Shown piece by piece: positions 9,398-17,955 of a DNA stretch of 64,000 nt (its first letter is position 1; each line of letters opens with the position of its first letter). Under the pieces are notes generated by a model. The model made no database searches and was not told where the DNA came from. It saw nothing but the letters and a program-made list of their open reading frames with translations. This stretch comes from Paenibacillus camerounensis. Lineage in GTDB: Bacteria > Bacillota > Bacilli > Paenibacillales > Paenibacillaceae. The stretch lies in NCBI RefSeq assembly GCF_000723885.1, contig NZ_CCDG010000019.1:1-64000 (forward strand), read 5' to 3'. A program made the position numbers and the translations under genes.

Positions 9398-10038
9398 GTT
9401 GCTGCCGTGGGAATGAAATCTGGCTGTCAGAATTGTTTCCGCGAATGCCCAATAAGCTGCTCTTCGGACTATAAATAATATCTTCCGCACCCTCATCAGC
9501 AGCTCCGCATTACCCCATTTCTTTCTTCGGGAATACTGCGCATTAAATATTTTGCAAAAATAGTTATGTGGGCTCGGATGAAGGCGAAAGAGGGGGTTTG
9601 TCACAATTTGGTGTCGAATGTTAGCTTTTCTAGCCTAAAACTACATTATACTATTCGAACCTATGTAATTCTAGCGATGTAACTCGTTATTCCTTTAATT
9701 AGTTGAAGAATTGATGCTGTGAAGAGACAAATGTTATATTATTTGAGCGAAAATAAAGTATTGTATTAGAAAAGGGAAGAAAATTCAAAAGAACACTCCT
9801 CCTGAATCCTCTGTTTTACTCCGAAATCCTCTCGTTTTCATACCTTTTGTAGATTTTGTAACCTATAGTTTACATTACCTGTTAAGTAATATAACGCTAA
9901 TTTTCGAAAATTATATTAAAAGCTTGCATTTTTTAGTGACGCACCAAAAACCATGTGTTAATATAAATGACATCTTAGAAAGAAAAACAGATTGGGAGAC
10001 AGAGGAAGGGGTTTTTTGATTACTATGGGGAAAAGGGG
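9398..10038. other. Non-coding AT-rich region upstream of livH
   Basis: About 640 bp with no credible gene. Visible elements are a possible promoter TTGATG-17-TTATAT (9711-9739) and the palindrome listed at 9899-9912. A minus-strand open frame running over the tRNAs is a translation artefact. No T-box signature was found. Confidence 0.5.
9899..9912. promoter_or_regulatory. CodY-box-like palindrome upstream of the liv operon
   Basis: AATTTTCGAAAATT is a perfect 14-bp palindrome. The known CodY consensus is AATTTTCWGAAAATT; both half sites match exactly but the central W is missing. CodY control of branched-chain amino acid uptake is known in Bacillota, so the placement fits. Binding is inferred. 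Confidence 0.4.
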
Positions 10039-10950
10039 ATGGCGATGGAGTACTTCATTCAGCAATTAATTAACGGGATTTCCGTAGGCAGCATTTACGC
10101 TCTGATCGCCCTTGGCTACACAATGGTTTACGGGATTATCAAGCTGATCAACTTTGCTCACGGCGACATTTTTATGGTCGGGTCGTTCATCGGCCTGTAC
10201 AGTGCCAAGTTTCTGTCAAATGCCGGGCTTCCTCCGGTACTGGTGCTGCTGCTGTCGCTGATCATATCAATGACGATGAGCTCACTGCTTGGGATCACTA
10301 TTGAACGGCTTGCATATAAGCCGCTGCGCAAGTCCACCAGAATAGCCGCACTTATAACAGCGATCGGCGTATCGTTCCTTCTGGAATATGTCGGAGTGCT
10401 TATCCTCGGACCGCAAGCGAAAGGGTTCCCGGATATTATGGTGAAGAAGCAGTATCAGCTGTTCGGAAGTTCGATCCAAGTCGATTCCAATCAGGTTATG
10501 ATTCTGATTACTACCATTGTACTGATGATTATTCTGCAATATATCGTTCGTTATACGAAGACCGGTAAGGCCATGCGGGCCGTATCGTTTGATATGGAAG
10601 CGGCACGGTTGATGGGGATCAACGTAGACCGCACCATCTCGGCAACCTTTGCCATCGGGTCGGCGCTTGCTGCAGCTGCCGGCGTAATCTTCGGTATGAC
10701 GTATAACTCGGTTGATCCGCTTATGGGTGTAATGCCGGGCCTCAAAGCTTTTGTAGCGGCAGTACTTGGAGGAATCGGAAGCATTCCGGGCGCGCTTGTC
10801 GGCGGATTGCTGCTGGGAACAGTTGAGACTGAAATTTCATCGCTTGGCTATTCATCCTGGCGTGACGGTGTTGCTTTTGCCGTGCTGATTCTGATCCTAA
10901 TCTTCAAACCATCCGGGCTGTTCGGCAAGAATGTCCGGGAGAAAGTGTAG
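10039..10950 (+). CDS. livH: Branched-chain amino acid ABC transporter permease LivH
   Basis: A 303-residue integral membrane permease of the LivH/BPD_transp_2 family, forming half of the membrane channel of a leucine/isoleucine/valine importer. The N-terminus has the family signature GISVGSIYALIALGYTMVYG followed by KLINFAHGD. About eight hydrophobic segments are visible. The conserved region near the C-terminus reads VAAVLGGIGSIPGALVGG. The start could be the ATG at 10039 or at 10045; the purine-rich GGGGAAAAGGGG fits the second slightly better. It is the first gene of livH-livM-livG-livF-livJ. Confidence 0.93.
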   Translation: MAMEYFIQQLINGISVGSIYALIALGYTMVYGIIKLINFAHGDIFMVGSFIGLYSAKFLSNAGLPPVLVLLLSLIISMTMSSLLGITIERLAYKPLRKSTRIAALITAIGVSFLLEYVGVLILGPQAKGFPDIMVKKQYQLFGSSIQVDSNQVMILITTIVLMIILQYIVRYTKTGKAMRAVSFDMEAARLMGINVDRTISATFAIGSALAAAAGVIFGMTYNSVDPLMGVMPGLKAFVAAVLGGIGSIPGALVGGLLLGTVETEISSLGYSSWRDGVAFAVLILILIFKPSGLFGKNVREKV

Positions 10951-10962
10951 GTGGGGAACAGC

Positions 10963-11928
10963 ATGAAGAAGCTGAATACAAAATTCTGGCTGGGCATTAT
11001 CGTTGCCCTTGCGTTCTATGGTTTAGTTCAAGTTCTCCTAACAATTGGAATATTCAATGATGTAACCCGCTCAATGCTGCTTCTGGTAGGCGTTAACGTA
11101 ATGCTGGCAGTTTCGCTGAACCTGATTAACGGGATTACCGGACAGTTCTCGATCGGGCATGCCGGATTTATGTCCGTCGGTGCCTACACCTCGGCTATAC
11201 TGACACTTGATTACGATGTGCCGTTTGTTCTGGCTATCATTGCCGGCGGTATCGTGGCCGCGGTCTTCGGGGTGTTGATCGGGATGCCGACGCTTCGTCT
11301 CAACGGCGATTATCTGGCGATTGCTACACTGGGTTTTGGCGAGATCATCCGGATTGTTCTGCTAAATACAGAATATGTAGGCGGTGCTTCCGGTCTGAGC
11401 GGAATTCCGGCAAAAACCACCTGGACAATCATTTTCTTCTTTACCTTGTTCACGGTTATTCTTATTAACAACTTCATCCGCTCCACGCATGGCCGTGCCT
11501 GTCTGGCTATCCGCGAGAATGAAATTGCCGCAGAAGCGATGGGGATTAATACCACATTGTATAAGGTCATTGCATTTACCATCGGTGCTTTGTTTGCAGG
11601 GATGGCGGGCGGTTTGTCGGCGCATACCTTCTATGTTATTACTCCCGGCAGCTTCAACTTCCTGAAATCATTTGAAATTCTCGTAATGGTCGTTCTAGGA
11701 GGTCTGGGCAGTACGGCGGGATCTATTGTAGGGGCAGTATTCGTTACGCTGCTCTACACGTATCTGCGTGAATTCCCGGAATGGCGGATGATTATCTACT
11801 CCATCGTTCTGATTCTGATGATGATTTTCCGTCCGAGCGGCCTGCTTGGCAAAACCAAAATTAATTTCGGCAAGCTCGGTAAAAAGGAGGCAAAGGGCAA
11901 TGGCAGCATCGACAGCAGTACTCCTTGA
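10963..11928 (+). CDS. livM: Branched-chain amino acid ABC transporter permease LivM
   Basis: A 321-residue second permease of the importer. It shows the family motifs NLINGITGQFSIGHAGFMSVGA, LRLNGDYLAIATLGFGEIIR, and VVLGGLGSTAGSIVGA. Nine to ten hydrophobic segments are apparent. The ATG at 10963 follows AGGTGGGG by 6 nt, so the GTG at 10951 is not the likely start. The 3' end overlaps livG by 29 nt, indicating tight translational coupling. Confidence 0.92.
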   Translation: MKKLNTKFWLGIIVALAFYGLVQVLLTIGIFNDVTRSMLLLVGVNVMLAVSLNLINGITGQFSIGHAGFMSVGAYTSAILTLDYDVPFVLAIIAGGIVAAVFGVLIGMPTLRLNGDYLAIATLGFGEIIRIVLLNTEYVGGASGLSGIPAKTTWTIIFFFTLFTVILINNFIRSTHGRACLAIRENEIAAEAMGINTTLYKVIAFTIGALFAGMAGGLSAHTFYVITPGSFNFLKSFEILVMVVLGGLGSTAGSIVGAVFVTLLYTYLREFPEWRMIIYSIVLILMMIFRPSGLLGKTKINFGKLGKKEAKGNGSIDSSTP

Positions 11929-12679
11929 CGTTAAAGGGGCCAGCCGTTCCTTTGGAGGCCTCAAGGCGCTGAGTGAAGTTTCCCTTCATATTAACAAGGG
12001 GGAGCTCATCGGCCTGATCGGACCGAACGGCGCCGGCAAAACAACATTATTCAACCTGTTAACCGGGGTGTACCCGCCCTCTACCGGTAAGATTCTGCTT
12101 AACAACGAGTCGGTAGGCGGCATGAAGCCCTTTAAGATCAATCATAAAGGTGCGGCGCGCACATTCCAGAACATCCGGCTGTTTACAGCTATGACTGTAC
12201 TGGAAAATGTCAAAATCGCCTTCCACCAGCATGCCAGACATTCCTTATTCAGCTCCATGCTCCGGCTTCCGAAGCACTTCAAGGGTGAAGAGGAAATCAC
12301 GCAAAAGGCGATGGATATTCTCAAAATATTCAGCCTCGCTGATCAGGCCCAGGAGACGGCAGGCAACCTCAGTTATGGTAATCAGCGCCGTCTGGAAATA
12401 GCCCGTGCGCTTGCGGCCGGACCTAAGCTCCTGCTGCTGGATGAACCGGCTGCCGGTATGAACCCGAATGAAACCCGGGATCTGATGAACCTGATAGCCT
12501 GGATCCGGGAAGAATTCGATCTGACGATTCTCCTGATCGAGCATGATATGTCACTGGTTATGGGTGTCTGCAACCGGATCTATGTCCTGGACCGCGGAGT
12601 CCTTATCGCCGACGGAACACCGGTGGAAATCCGGAACAATCCGAAGGTTATTGAAGCGTATTTGGGACAGGAGGCGTAA
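11900..12679 (+). CDS. livG: Branched-chain amino acid ABC transporter ATPase LivG
   Basis: A 259-residue ABC ATPase that powers the importer. It has Walker A GPNGAGKTT (about residue 40), a Q-loop in ARTFQNIRLF, an ABC signature in the LSYGNQRR form typical of LivG, Walker B LLLLDEPAAGMNP, and an H-loop in IEHDM. The ATG at 11900 follows AAGGAGG by 9 nt and lies inside the end of livM. Confidence 0.93.
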   Translation: MAASTAVLLDVKGASRSFGGLKALSEVSLHINKGELIGLIGPNGAGKTTLFNLLTGVYPPSTGKILLNNESVGGMKPFKINHKGAARTFQNIRLFTAMTVLENVKIAFHQHARHSLFSSMLRLPKHFKGEEEITQKAMDILKIFSLADQAQETAGNLSYGNQRRLEIARALAAGPKLLLLDEPAAGMNPNETRDLMNLIAWIREEFDLTILLIEHDMSLVMGVCNRIYVLDRGVLIADGTPVEIRNNPKVIEAYLGQEA

Positions 12680-12683
12680 AGGG

Positions 12684-13385
12684 ATGCTTACAGTACAGGG
12701 AATCAACGTTTACTACGGAGCCATTCACGCATTAAAGGATCTCAGTATTCAGGTTAACCAGGGAGAGATTGTGACGCTGATCGGCGCCAACGGCGCAGGG
12801 AAATCCACGCTGCTCAAGACGCTGTCCGGGCTGCTTAAGCCTAAGACCGGCAGTATTGAGTTTCTGGGTAAATCCATCACGAGCCAGAGTGTTCAGTCAA
12901 TAGTGAAGCAGGGGCTGATTCATTGCCCGGAAGGCCGGCGCGTGTTCGCCAATATGTCAGTAGAGGAAAATCTTGAGCTCGGGGCTTACCTACAGGACGG
13001 TAAAAGCCTTTCCGCTGATTTCGAGAGAGTCTACAGCATGTTCCCGAGACTGCTTGAGCGTAAAAAGCAGCAGGCCGGAACGTTGTCCGGCGGTGAACAG
13101 CAGATGCTGGCCATGGGCCGTGCTATTATGGGACACCCTAAGCTGCTGCTGCTGGATGAGCCTTCAATGGGCCTTGCCCCGCTGCTGGTGCAGGATATTT
13201 TTAAGATTATACAGGAGGTTAACGCAGCCGGTACAACGGTGCTGCTGGTTGAGCAGAACGCCCATCAAGCACTTAAGATTGCTCACCGCGCCTATGTGCT
13301 GGAAACCGGAAAAGTGGTTCTGGAGGGAGACGCCAAGGAATTGGCAGATTCGGAAGAGATCAAAATGGCCTATCTCGGCCACTAG
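12684..13385 (+). CDS. livF: Branched-chain amino acid ABC transporter ATPase LivF
   Basis: A 233-residue second ATPase of the importer. It has Walker A GANGAGKST (about residue 36), the LivF-type motif CPEGRRVFANMSVEENL, signature LSGGEQQM, Walker B LLLLDEPSMGLAP and VEQN in place of the H-loop His, as is usual for LivF. The ATG at 12684 lies 10 nt after GGAGG, which is itself inside the end of livG; the gap between the two genes is 4 bp. Confidence 0.93.
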   Translation: MLTVQGINVYYGAIHALKDLSIQVNQGEIVTLIGANGAGKSTLLKTLSGLLKPKTGSIEFLGKSITSQSVQSIVKQGLIHCPEGRRVFANMSVEENLELGAYLQDGKSLSADFERVYSMFPRLLERKKQQAGTLSGGEQQMLAMGRAIMGHPKLLLLDEPSMGLAPLLVQDIFKIIQEVNAAGTTVLLVEQNAHQALKIAHRAYVLETGKVVLEGDAKELADSEEIKMAYLGH

Positions 13386-13454
13386 ATAAATGTATCTGAA
13401 GCATCACAGATCCAACACATAGAAATAATATTATTCGGGAGGCTGGGAGAAACT

Positions 13455-14654
13455 ATGAAAAAAATTGGGGCCATCATTTTGTCAACAGTATTGACTGCGG
13501 TATTGGCATCAGGCTGCGGCAACAACACAGAGAACAGCGCTAACTCTGCAAGCGGCGGTAATGCAGCTGCCGGGGGCACAATCAAAATCGGTGCCGACCT
13601 TGAGCTTACAGGCGGCCAGGCTTCTTTCGGCGACTCCGCATCCAAGGGCGCTCAGCTCGCTGTAGACCAGATCAATGCAGCCGGCGGTATTCTGGGCAAG
13701 CAGCTTGAGCTGGTTATTGCCGACAATGCCTCGAAATCTGAAGAGGCAACTCAGGCAGCACAGAAGCTGATCACCAACGATAAAGTGGTTACAATTATCG
13801 GTGCATCCACTTCTACGAACACACTTGGGATCGTTCCGGTTGCTACCGAGAAGCAGATTCCGCTTGTAGCTGTTGGTGCAACCAACCCTAAGGTTACAGT
13901 TGACGAGCGCAGCGGCGATGTGAACGAATGGGTATTCCGCGCAGCCTTTATCGATCCGTTCCAAGGCCAGGTTATGGCTAACTTTGCAAGCAACAATCTC
14001 AGTGCTAAAACGGCAGTGATCTATACAGATACTTCGAGTGACTACTCCAAGGGTCTGCAGAAGTTCTTTGAAGAAACCTTCAAGGCTAACGGCGGAGAAA
14101 TTCTGAGCCAGGAATCCTATCAGCAGAAAGACTCTGACTTCAAAGCGGTTCTGACCCGCATCAAAGCCTCTAATCCGGATGTTATCTATCTGCCGGGCTA
14201 CTATGAAGAGGTGGGTAAAATCGTGAAGCAGGCCCGTGAGATGGGTATTACTGTACCGTTCCTGGGCGGCGACGGCTGGGATTCCCCGCAGCTGGCTGAA
14301 ATTGCCGGTGCAGCAGCGCTAGAGAACACTTTTATGTCCAACCACTATTCACCTGAAGATACGGCAACAGAAGTAACCACGTTCGTTGATGCTTACAAAG
14401 CAGCTAACGGCGGTGCAGTACCTGACGGTATGGCGGCTCTCGGCTATGATGCGCTTAAGCTGGTTGCTGATGCAATCACCCGTGCAGGTGAAGCTGATCC
14501 GGCTAAGATCAAGGATGCTCTGGCAGCAACCAAGGATCTGCAGCTGGCTACCGGTAAAATCACTCTGAACGAAACCCATGACCCGGTTAAAGCTGCTGTC
14601 GTGCTGAAATTTGTCGGCGGTGTTCAGACTTTTGAAGCAAAGGTTAATCCTTAA
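13455..14654 (+). CDS. livJ: Branched-chain amino acid ABC transporter substrate-binding lipoprotein
   Basis: A 399-residue extracellular solute-binding protein of the periplasmic-binding-protein type I (Leu/Ile/Val) family. The lipoprotein signal peptide ends in the lipobox LASGC (Cys about residue 21), so it should be tethered to the outer face of the membrane. Family features include KIGADLELTGGQASFG, DQINAAGGILG and a C-terminal lobe with LGYDALKLVADAI. It sits 69 bp after livF and is followed by a terminator, which closes the operon. Confidence 0.92.
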   Translation: MKKIGAIILSTVLTAVLASGCGNNTENSANSASGGNAAAGGTIKIGADLELTGGQASFGDSASKGAQLAVDQINAAGGILGKQLELVIADNASKSEEATQAAQKLITNDKVVTIIGASTSTNTLGIVPVATEKQIPLVAVGATNPKVTVDERSGDVNEWVFRAAFIDPFQGQVMANFASNNLSAKTAVIYTDTSSDYSKGLQKFFEETFKANGGEILSQESYQQKDSDFKAVLTRIKASNPDVIYLPGYYEEVGKIVKQAREMGITVPFLGGDGWDSPQLAEIAGAAALENTFMSNHYSPEDTATEVTTFVDAYKAANGGAVPDGMAALGYDALKLVADAITRAGEADPAKIKDALAATKDLQLATGKITLNETHDPVKAAVVLKFVGGVQTFEAKVNP

Positions 14655-14701
14655 GCGATTCTTCCGCATATGATGTGGGGAATGAATAATGGACTCTACA
14701 G

Positions 14702-14732
14702 AGAAAGGCTCCTTTGCGGGCCTTTCTTTTGT
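14702..14732 (+). terminator. Terminator after livJ
   Basis: The stem GAAAGGC (14703-14709) pairs with GCCTTTC (14720-14726) and is followed by TTTTGT. It lies between livJ and ald, so ald could be reached by read-through or by its own promoter. Confidence 0.65.
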
Positions 14733-14757
14733 CATCCTGAATAGAGGAGGAACAGAC

Positions 14758-15888
14758 ATGATTATCGGAGTACCGAAAGAGCTCAAAAACAACGAAAACC
14801 GTGTAGCTCTCACCCCGGCGGGAGTGGAAGCCCTCTGTAAAGCCGGCCATAAGGTGCTGATTGAGCAGTCGGCTGGGGCCGGCAGCGGCTTCAGTGACGG
14901 AGAGTACTTGAATAAGGGCGCAGTGTTGTATCCGGAAGCTGCTCAAGTATGGAATGAAGCGGAAATGGTCCTTAAAGTGAAAGAGCCGCTGGCTGAAGAA
15001 TATGTTTTTTTCCGCAAGGGCCTTATTCTGTTCACTTATCTGCATCTTGCGCCTGAGGCAGAGCTTACCAAAGCGCTGGTGGACGGAGGAGTTACAGCTG
15101 TTGGCTATGAAACCATCCAGCTTGCGGACGGCTCGCTGCCGCTGCTGACCCCGATGAGTGAGGTTGCGGGGCGGATGGCAGTTCAGATCGGAGCAAGGCT
15201 GCTGGAAAAGCCGCAGGGCGGGAAGGGGGTTCTGCTGAGCGGCGTGCCCGGGGTACAGCCCGGTGAGGTCGTAATCGTGGGCGGGGGCGTTGTCGGTACA
15301 AATGCGGCTAAAATGGCGCTGGGACTTGGTGCAAGAGTGACTATACTCGATAACAATGCCGCCCGGCTCCGCTATCTGGATGATATTTTTGGCGGGCGCC
15401 TCATTACAATCATGTCGGATTCCTATCATCTAGAGCAGGCGGTACGCAAAGCCGATCTGCTGATAGGGGCCGTGCTGATTCCCGGCGCCCGTGCCCCCAA
15501 GCTGGTGAAGGAGTATATGGTACAGCAGATGAGTGAAGGCTCTGTCATAGTGGATGTGGCGATTGACCAGGGCGGCTCCATCGAAACCATTGACCGTACA
15601 ACTACCCATGAGAATCCGACATATGTAAAACACGGCGTCGTGCATTATGCAGTAGCCAATATGCCGGGGGCAGTGGCCCGTACCTCGACGCTTGCGCTCA
15701 CTAATGTGACAGTGCCGTATGCACTGCAGATTGCCGGTTCGGGCATTCGCAAGGCAGTGCTTGACAATCCGGCACTGGCCCGCGGGCTTAACGTAGCAGC
15801 CGGGCAGGTGACGAATACCGCGGTAGCCAAGAGCCTAGGCTATGAGCCGGTTGACGGAGCTGAGGCGCTGGCTTTGCCGGGCAGCTAA
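14758..15888 (+). CDS. ald: Alanine dehydrogenase
   Basis: A 376-residue cytosolic enzyme for NAD-dependent interconversion of L-alanine with pyruvate and ammonia. It matches the family over its full length: [17 protein letters not shown] start, substrate-binding Lys in VLKVKEP, catalytic His in YLHLAPE, Rossmann motif [14 protein letters not shown], and VDVAIDQGG with the conserved Asp. The ATG follows GAGGAGG by 7 nt. Its place after the branched-chain amino acid importer suggests a nutrient or nitrogen theme (inference). Confidence 0.95.
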   Translation: MIIGVPKELKNNENRVALTPAGVEALCKAGHKVLIEQSAGAGSGFSDGEYLNKGAVLYPEAAQVWNEAEMVLKVKEPLAEEYVFFRKGLILFTYLHLAPEAELTKALVDGGVTAVGYETIQLADGSLPLLTPMSEVAGRMAVQIGARLLEKPQGGKGVLLSGVPGVQPGEVVIVGGGVVGTNAAKMALGLGARVTILDNNAARLRYLDDIFGGRLITIMSDSYHLEQAVRKADLLIGAVLIPGARAPKLVKEYMVQQMSEGSVIVDVAIDQGGSIETIDRTTTHENPTYVKHGVVHYAVANMPGAVARTSTLALTNVTVPYALQIAGSGIRKAVLDNPALARGLNVAAGQVTNTAVAKSLGYEPVDGAEALALPGS

Positions 15889-16013
15889 GGCAATTATGAG
15901 CGGGCATGTCTTCAATGCAGTCTATACAGTCTTTGGACGGGAGGGGCGGTGTTGGTATTTTCCGCATCCGCCTCCCGGATATTTTCAGGATTTCACGATT
16001 CAGAAAAAAGCAC

Positions 16014-16042
16014 TTGTCAAAGCTAGCGGAGTTTGATATACT
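16014..16042 (+). promoter_or_regulatory. Strong promoter for tRNA-Glu/tRNA-Leu
   Basis: TTGTCA (16014-16019), a 17-bp spacer and TATACT (16037-16042) lie 34 bp before the tRNA-Glu gene. Confidence 0.7.
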
Positions 16043-16076
16043 CATTTTTGTTGTGGTAAACACAAATTATGAATAA

Positions 16077-16151
16077 GGCCCGTTGGTCAAGGGGTTAAGA
16101 CACCTCCCTTTCACGGAGGTAACAGGGGTTCGAATCCCCTACGGGTCACCA
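16077..16151 (+). tRNA. tRNA-Glu (TTC)
   Basis: The acceptor GGCCCGT pairs with ACGGGTC, the anticodon loop CTTTCAC carries TTC, the T-arm is GGGTTCGAATCCC, and CCA is encoded. Confidence 0.95.
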
Positions 16152-16156
16152 TATAT

Positions 16157-16239
16157 GCGGTAGTGGTGGAATGGCAGACACGCTATCTTGAGGGGGTAGT
16201 GGGCGTATGCTCGTGGAGGTTCGAGTCCTCTCTACCGCA
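16157..16239 (+). tRNA. tRNA-Leu (GAG), copy 1
   Basis: An 83-nt class II tRNA with acceptor GCGGTAG / CTACCGC, anticodon GAG and a long variable arm. It differs from the copy at 17769 only by a few variable-arm bases. Confidence 0.95.
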
Positions 16240-16244
16240 TAATT

Positions 16245-16290
16245 AAAGGAACGGAAGCCTTGGTCTCAAGGATTTCGTTCCTTTTGTTTT
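16245..16290 (+). terminator. Terminator of the tRNA-Glu/Leu unit
   Basis: A long stem pairs AAAGGAACGGAA-GCCTTG with CAAGG-TTTCGTTCCTTT and is followed by TGTTTT. Confidence 0.8.
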
Positions 16291-16311
16291 GTGCGCAGAA
16301 GTTTTAGAATA

Positions 16312-16941
16312 TTACTGGTTCAGAACTCCGGCATATTGGGGATACAGCTGGCGGATGCAATCCGGGCAAATATCATGGGTGAATTGCAGGGAAAGCTGGG
16401 CATGAAGAAACCGCTCAACAGTGATCCATTCTTCCAGGCTGCTGCGGACAGATTTGCAGGACGCGCATATGGGCACGAGACTGCCGGTAATACGGCGGGG
16501 ACGCAAAGGATGACAGCTGCGGGTGTGCTCATGCTGGCGGGGCTCAGCAGGACCTTTATCGTGCAGGGAAAGAACAAGTGACTGAATTCCGCAGGAGCGC
16601 TCAGTGAATAACGGAAAAGCGTCCAGGCTGAACACACGGTCAGGTTGGTCAGGGATATGCAGAAAAAAATCAGAGCTGGAAATCAAACGTCCGCCCTGAA
16701 GGATGTCCTGTACAGCATTAGCCAGTGCTGTGAGCTGGACGGGGATGGTGATCCACTCTTCAAAGAGCTGCAGATAGTGGCTTCCCGTCATTCCGCCCGC
16801 TTGTGACAGCCTGTAATGCTCCGGGAACGTCTTCCAATGATTATTCATAAACAGGATGATTCCGGTTCTGTCTATAACCAGCGCTTTATGTGTCAGGGCG
16901 TTAAGAGAAGCAGTGAGGGCTGTAGATAAGCTTAATGGCAA
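16312..16941 (-). CDS. PAS-like protein with C-terminal Cys cluster
   Basis: A 209-residue soluble protein. Residues about 10-110 look like a PAS sensor domain (ALVIDRTGIILFMNNHW). The C-terminus carries PICASCK, then about 25 residues, then DICPDCIRQLYP. This paired-cysteine tail is often found at the end of bacterial PAS and response-regulator proteins and could bind zinc (inference). No kinase, GGDEF or HTH output domain is present. The start is a TTG at 16941 with AAGGAG 8 nt upstream. It lies 35 bp downstream of the small HTH gene on the same strand, so the two are probably co-transcribed. The signal it senses is unknown. Confidence 0.65.
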   Translation of the reverse strand: MPLSLSTALTASLNALTHKALVIDRTGIILFMNNHWKTFPEHYRLSQAGGMTGSHYLQLFEEWITIPVQLTALANAVQDILQGGRLISSSDFFLHIPDQPDRVFSLDAFPLFTERSCGIQSLVLSLHDKGPAEPRQHEHTRSCHPLRPRRITGSLVPICASCKSVRSSLEEWITVERFLHAQLSLQFTHDICPDCIRQLYPQYAGVLNQ

Positions 16942-16976
16942 GGTTATCGCTCCTTGAGTGCATGCAGGATGGGCTG

Positions 16977-17174
16977 TCAGTACGGAGGCAGGTTCAGAAG
17001 CTCTGACACCAGACGCCTGTAGCGTTCAGCCTTCCGTGTACCATGAATCAGATTAGACAGGCGGTAGGGCGGTATTTCGTGCAGCTCGCAGAATTTCTTC
17101 TGATCCAGCTGTAATTCTGTCAGCCTCTGTTTGATTGCCCAGCCATAGGGGGTCACGGGACGTTTGCTGTTCAA
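16977..17174 (-). CDS. Small Cro/C1-like HTH protein
   Basis: A 65-residue protein that is almost entirely a helix-turn-helix: YGWAIKQRLTELQLDQKKFC, then IPPYRLSNLIHGTRKAERY. It is highly basic and lacks a dimerisation tail. This short class is common in Bacillota, often near mobile or regulatory modules. It is divergent from the XRE regulator at 17318 and upstream of the PAS-like gene. The likely promoter and operator lie at 17239-17289. Confidence 0.7.
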   Translation of the reverse strand: MNSKRPVTPYGWAIKQRLTELQLDQKKFCELHEIPPYRLSNLIHGTRKAERYRRLVSELLNLPPY

Positions 17175-17238
17175 CAGGCTTCACCTCTTATCGACCATCC
17201 AGCCGTATGATATAATCATCTGGAACTAATAATAACCA

Positions 17239-17267
17239 ATTATACACTTTTTTACGTCATTTTACAA
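17239..17267 (-). promoter_or_regulatory. Promoter of the small HTH/PAS unit, with embedded repeat
   Basis: On the minus strand TTGTAA (17262-17267), a 17-bp spacer and TATAAT (17239-17244) face the HTH gene. The element TTACGTCA (17252-17259) lies in the spacer, and TTGCGTCA recurs exactly 30 bp away at 17282-17289, so an HTH protein could bind here. Confidence 0.5.
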
Positions 17268-17317
17268 TCTAAATAACGTATTTGCGTCAAAAAAATGCTG
17301 TGGAAGGCGGTTGAACG

Positions 17318-17683
17318 ATGCAGACGATCTATGATCGGATTGAATATCTGATTAAGCAGAAGGGAATTACCAAAAAGCTATTCTATGAGCAGCTCCATAT
17401 CAGCTCAGGCAATTTCGGGGACTGGAGGCGCGGAAAGTCTACACCGGGAACGCAGCATCTGATCCGCATCGCTGAATTTTTTCATGTCAGTCTGGATTGG
17501 CTGATTTTGGGTAAAGCGGCTGCTGATGGGGTTCGTGAAGAAGGAGAAGCGTATTTGTCTGCCCAAATGCGGCAATTGAGTTGCCACAGTGAAGAGCTGC
17601 TGCCCAAAGAGCAAGAGTTTATCGAGGAATACATAGCATTTACCCGATACCGTAAACAAAAGCAGGCAGAGGAAAATTCCTAA
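17318..17683 (+). CDS. XRE-family transcriptional regulator
   Basis: A 121-residue regulator. The N-terminal HTH (residues about 5-65) reads IEYLIKQKGITKKLFYEQL, then SSGNFGDWRRGKSTPG, and ends LDWLILG, as in typical HTH_3/XRE domains. The C-terminal ~50 residues are charged and probably helical (SEELLPKEQEFIEEYIAF). GGAAGGCGG precedes the ATG. It is divergent from the small HTH gene and may be a repressor of this module (inference). Confidence 0.8.
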   Translation: MQTIYDRIEYLIKQKGITKKLFYEQLHISSGNFGDWRRGKSTPGTQHLIRIAEFFHVSLDWLILGKAAADGVREEGEAYLSAQMRQLSCHSEELLPKEQEFIEEYIAFTRYRKQKQAEENS

Positions 17684-17692
17684 GCCGGCATC

Positions 17693-17721
17693 TTTACATT
17701 TACTGCAAACCGGTTTATAAT
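17693..17721 (+). promoter_or_regulatory. Strong promoter for tRNA-Leu copy 2
   Basis: TTTACA (17693-17698), a 17-bp spacer and TATAAT (17716-17721) lie 47 bp before the tRNA. Confidence 0.7.
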
Positions 17722-17768
17722 ATTGAATGTTGACCTCAAACAAAGCTTTACCTTTTGTAAGACACCGC

Positions 17769-17851
17769 GCGGTAGTGGTGGAATGGCAGACACGCTATCT
17801 TGAGGGGGTAGTGGGTGTATACCCGTGGAGGTTCGAGTCCTCTCTACCGCA
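17769..17851 (+). tRNA. tRNA-Leu (GAG), copy 2
   Basis: Same structure and anticodon as the copy at 16157. The variable arm differs by compensatory changes that keep its stem (GGGT/ACCC here, GGGC/GCTC there). It has its own promoter and terminator. Confidence 0.95.
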
Positions 17852-17866
17852 TAATAATTTGTACAG

Positions 17867-17919
17867 AACAACAGGGCAGTAATTCTCTAGATGAGAGTTG
17901 GTGCCCTGTTGTTTTTTTA
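17867..17919 (+). terminator. Terminator of tRNA-Leu copy 2
   Basis: The 12-bp stem AACAACAGGGCA / TGCCCTGTTGTT encloses a smaller CTCT/AGAG hairpin and is followed by T6. Confidence 0.85.
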
Positions 17920-17955
17920 CTATAACCTAAAACTGATTATATGGAGGAATATTCG

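Noticed and set aside
9227..9604. A 125-codon minus-strand frame over the tRNA-Asn/Ser region
   Set aside because: It lies mostly antisense to the tRNAs and terminator and translates tRNA sequence; this is a known annotation artefact.
9398..10038. A T-box leucine/isoleucine leader upstream of livH
   Set aside because: No AGGGTGG-type antiterminator motif or terminator is present before livH.
16291..16581. A 96-codon plus-strand frame after tRNA-Leu copy 1
   Set aside because: It overlaps the PAS/Cys gene on the other strand, which has domain features and a good ribosome-binding site.
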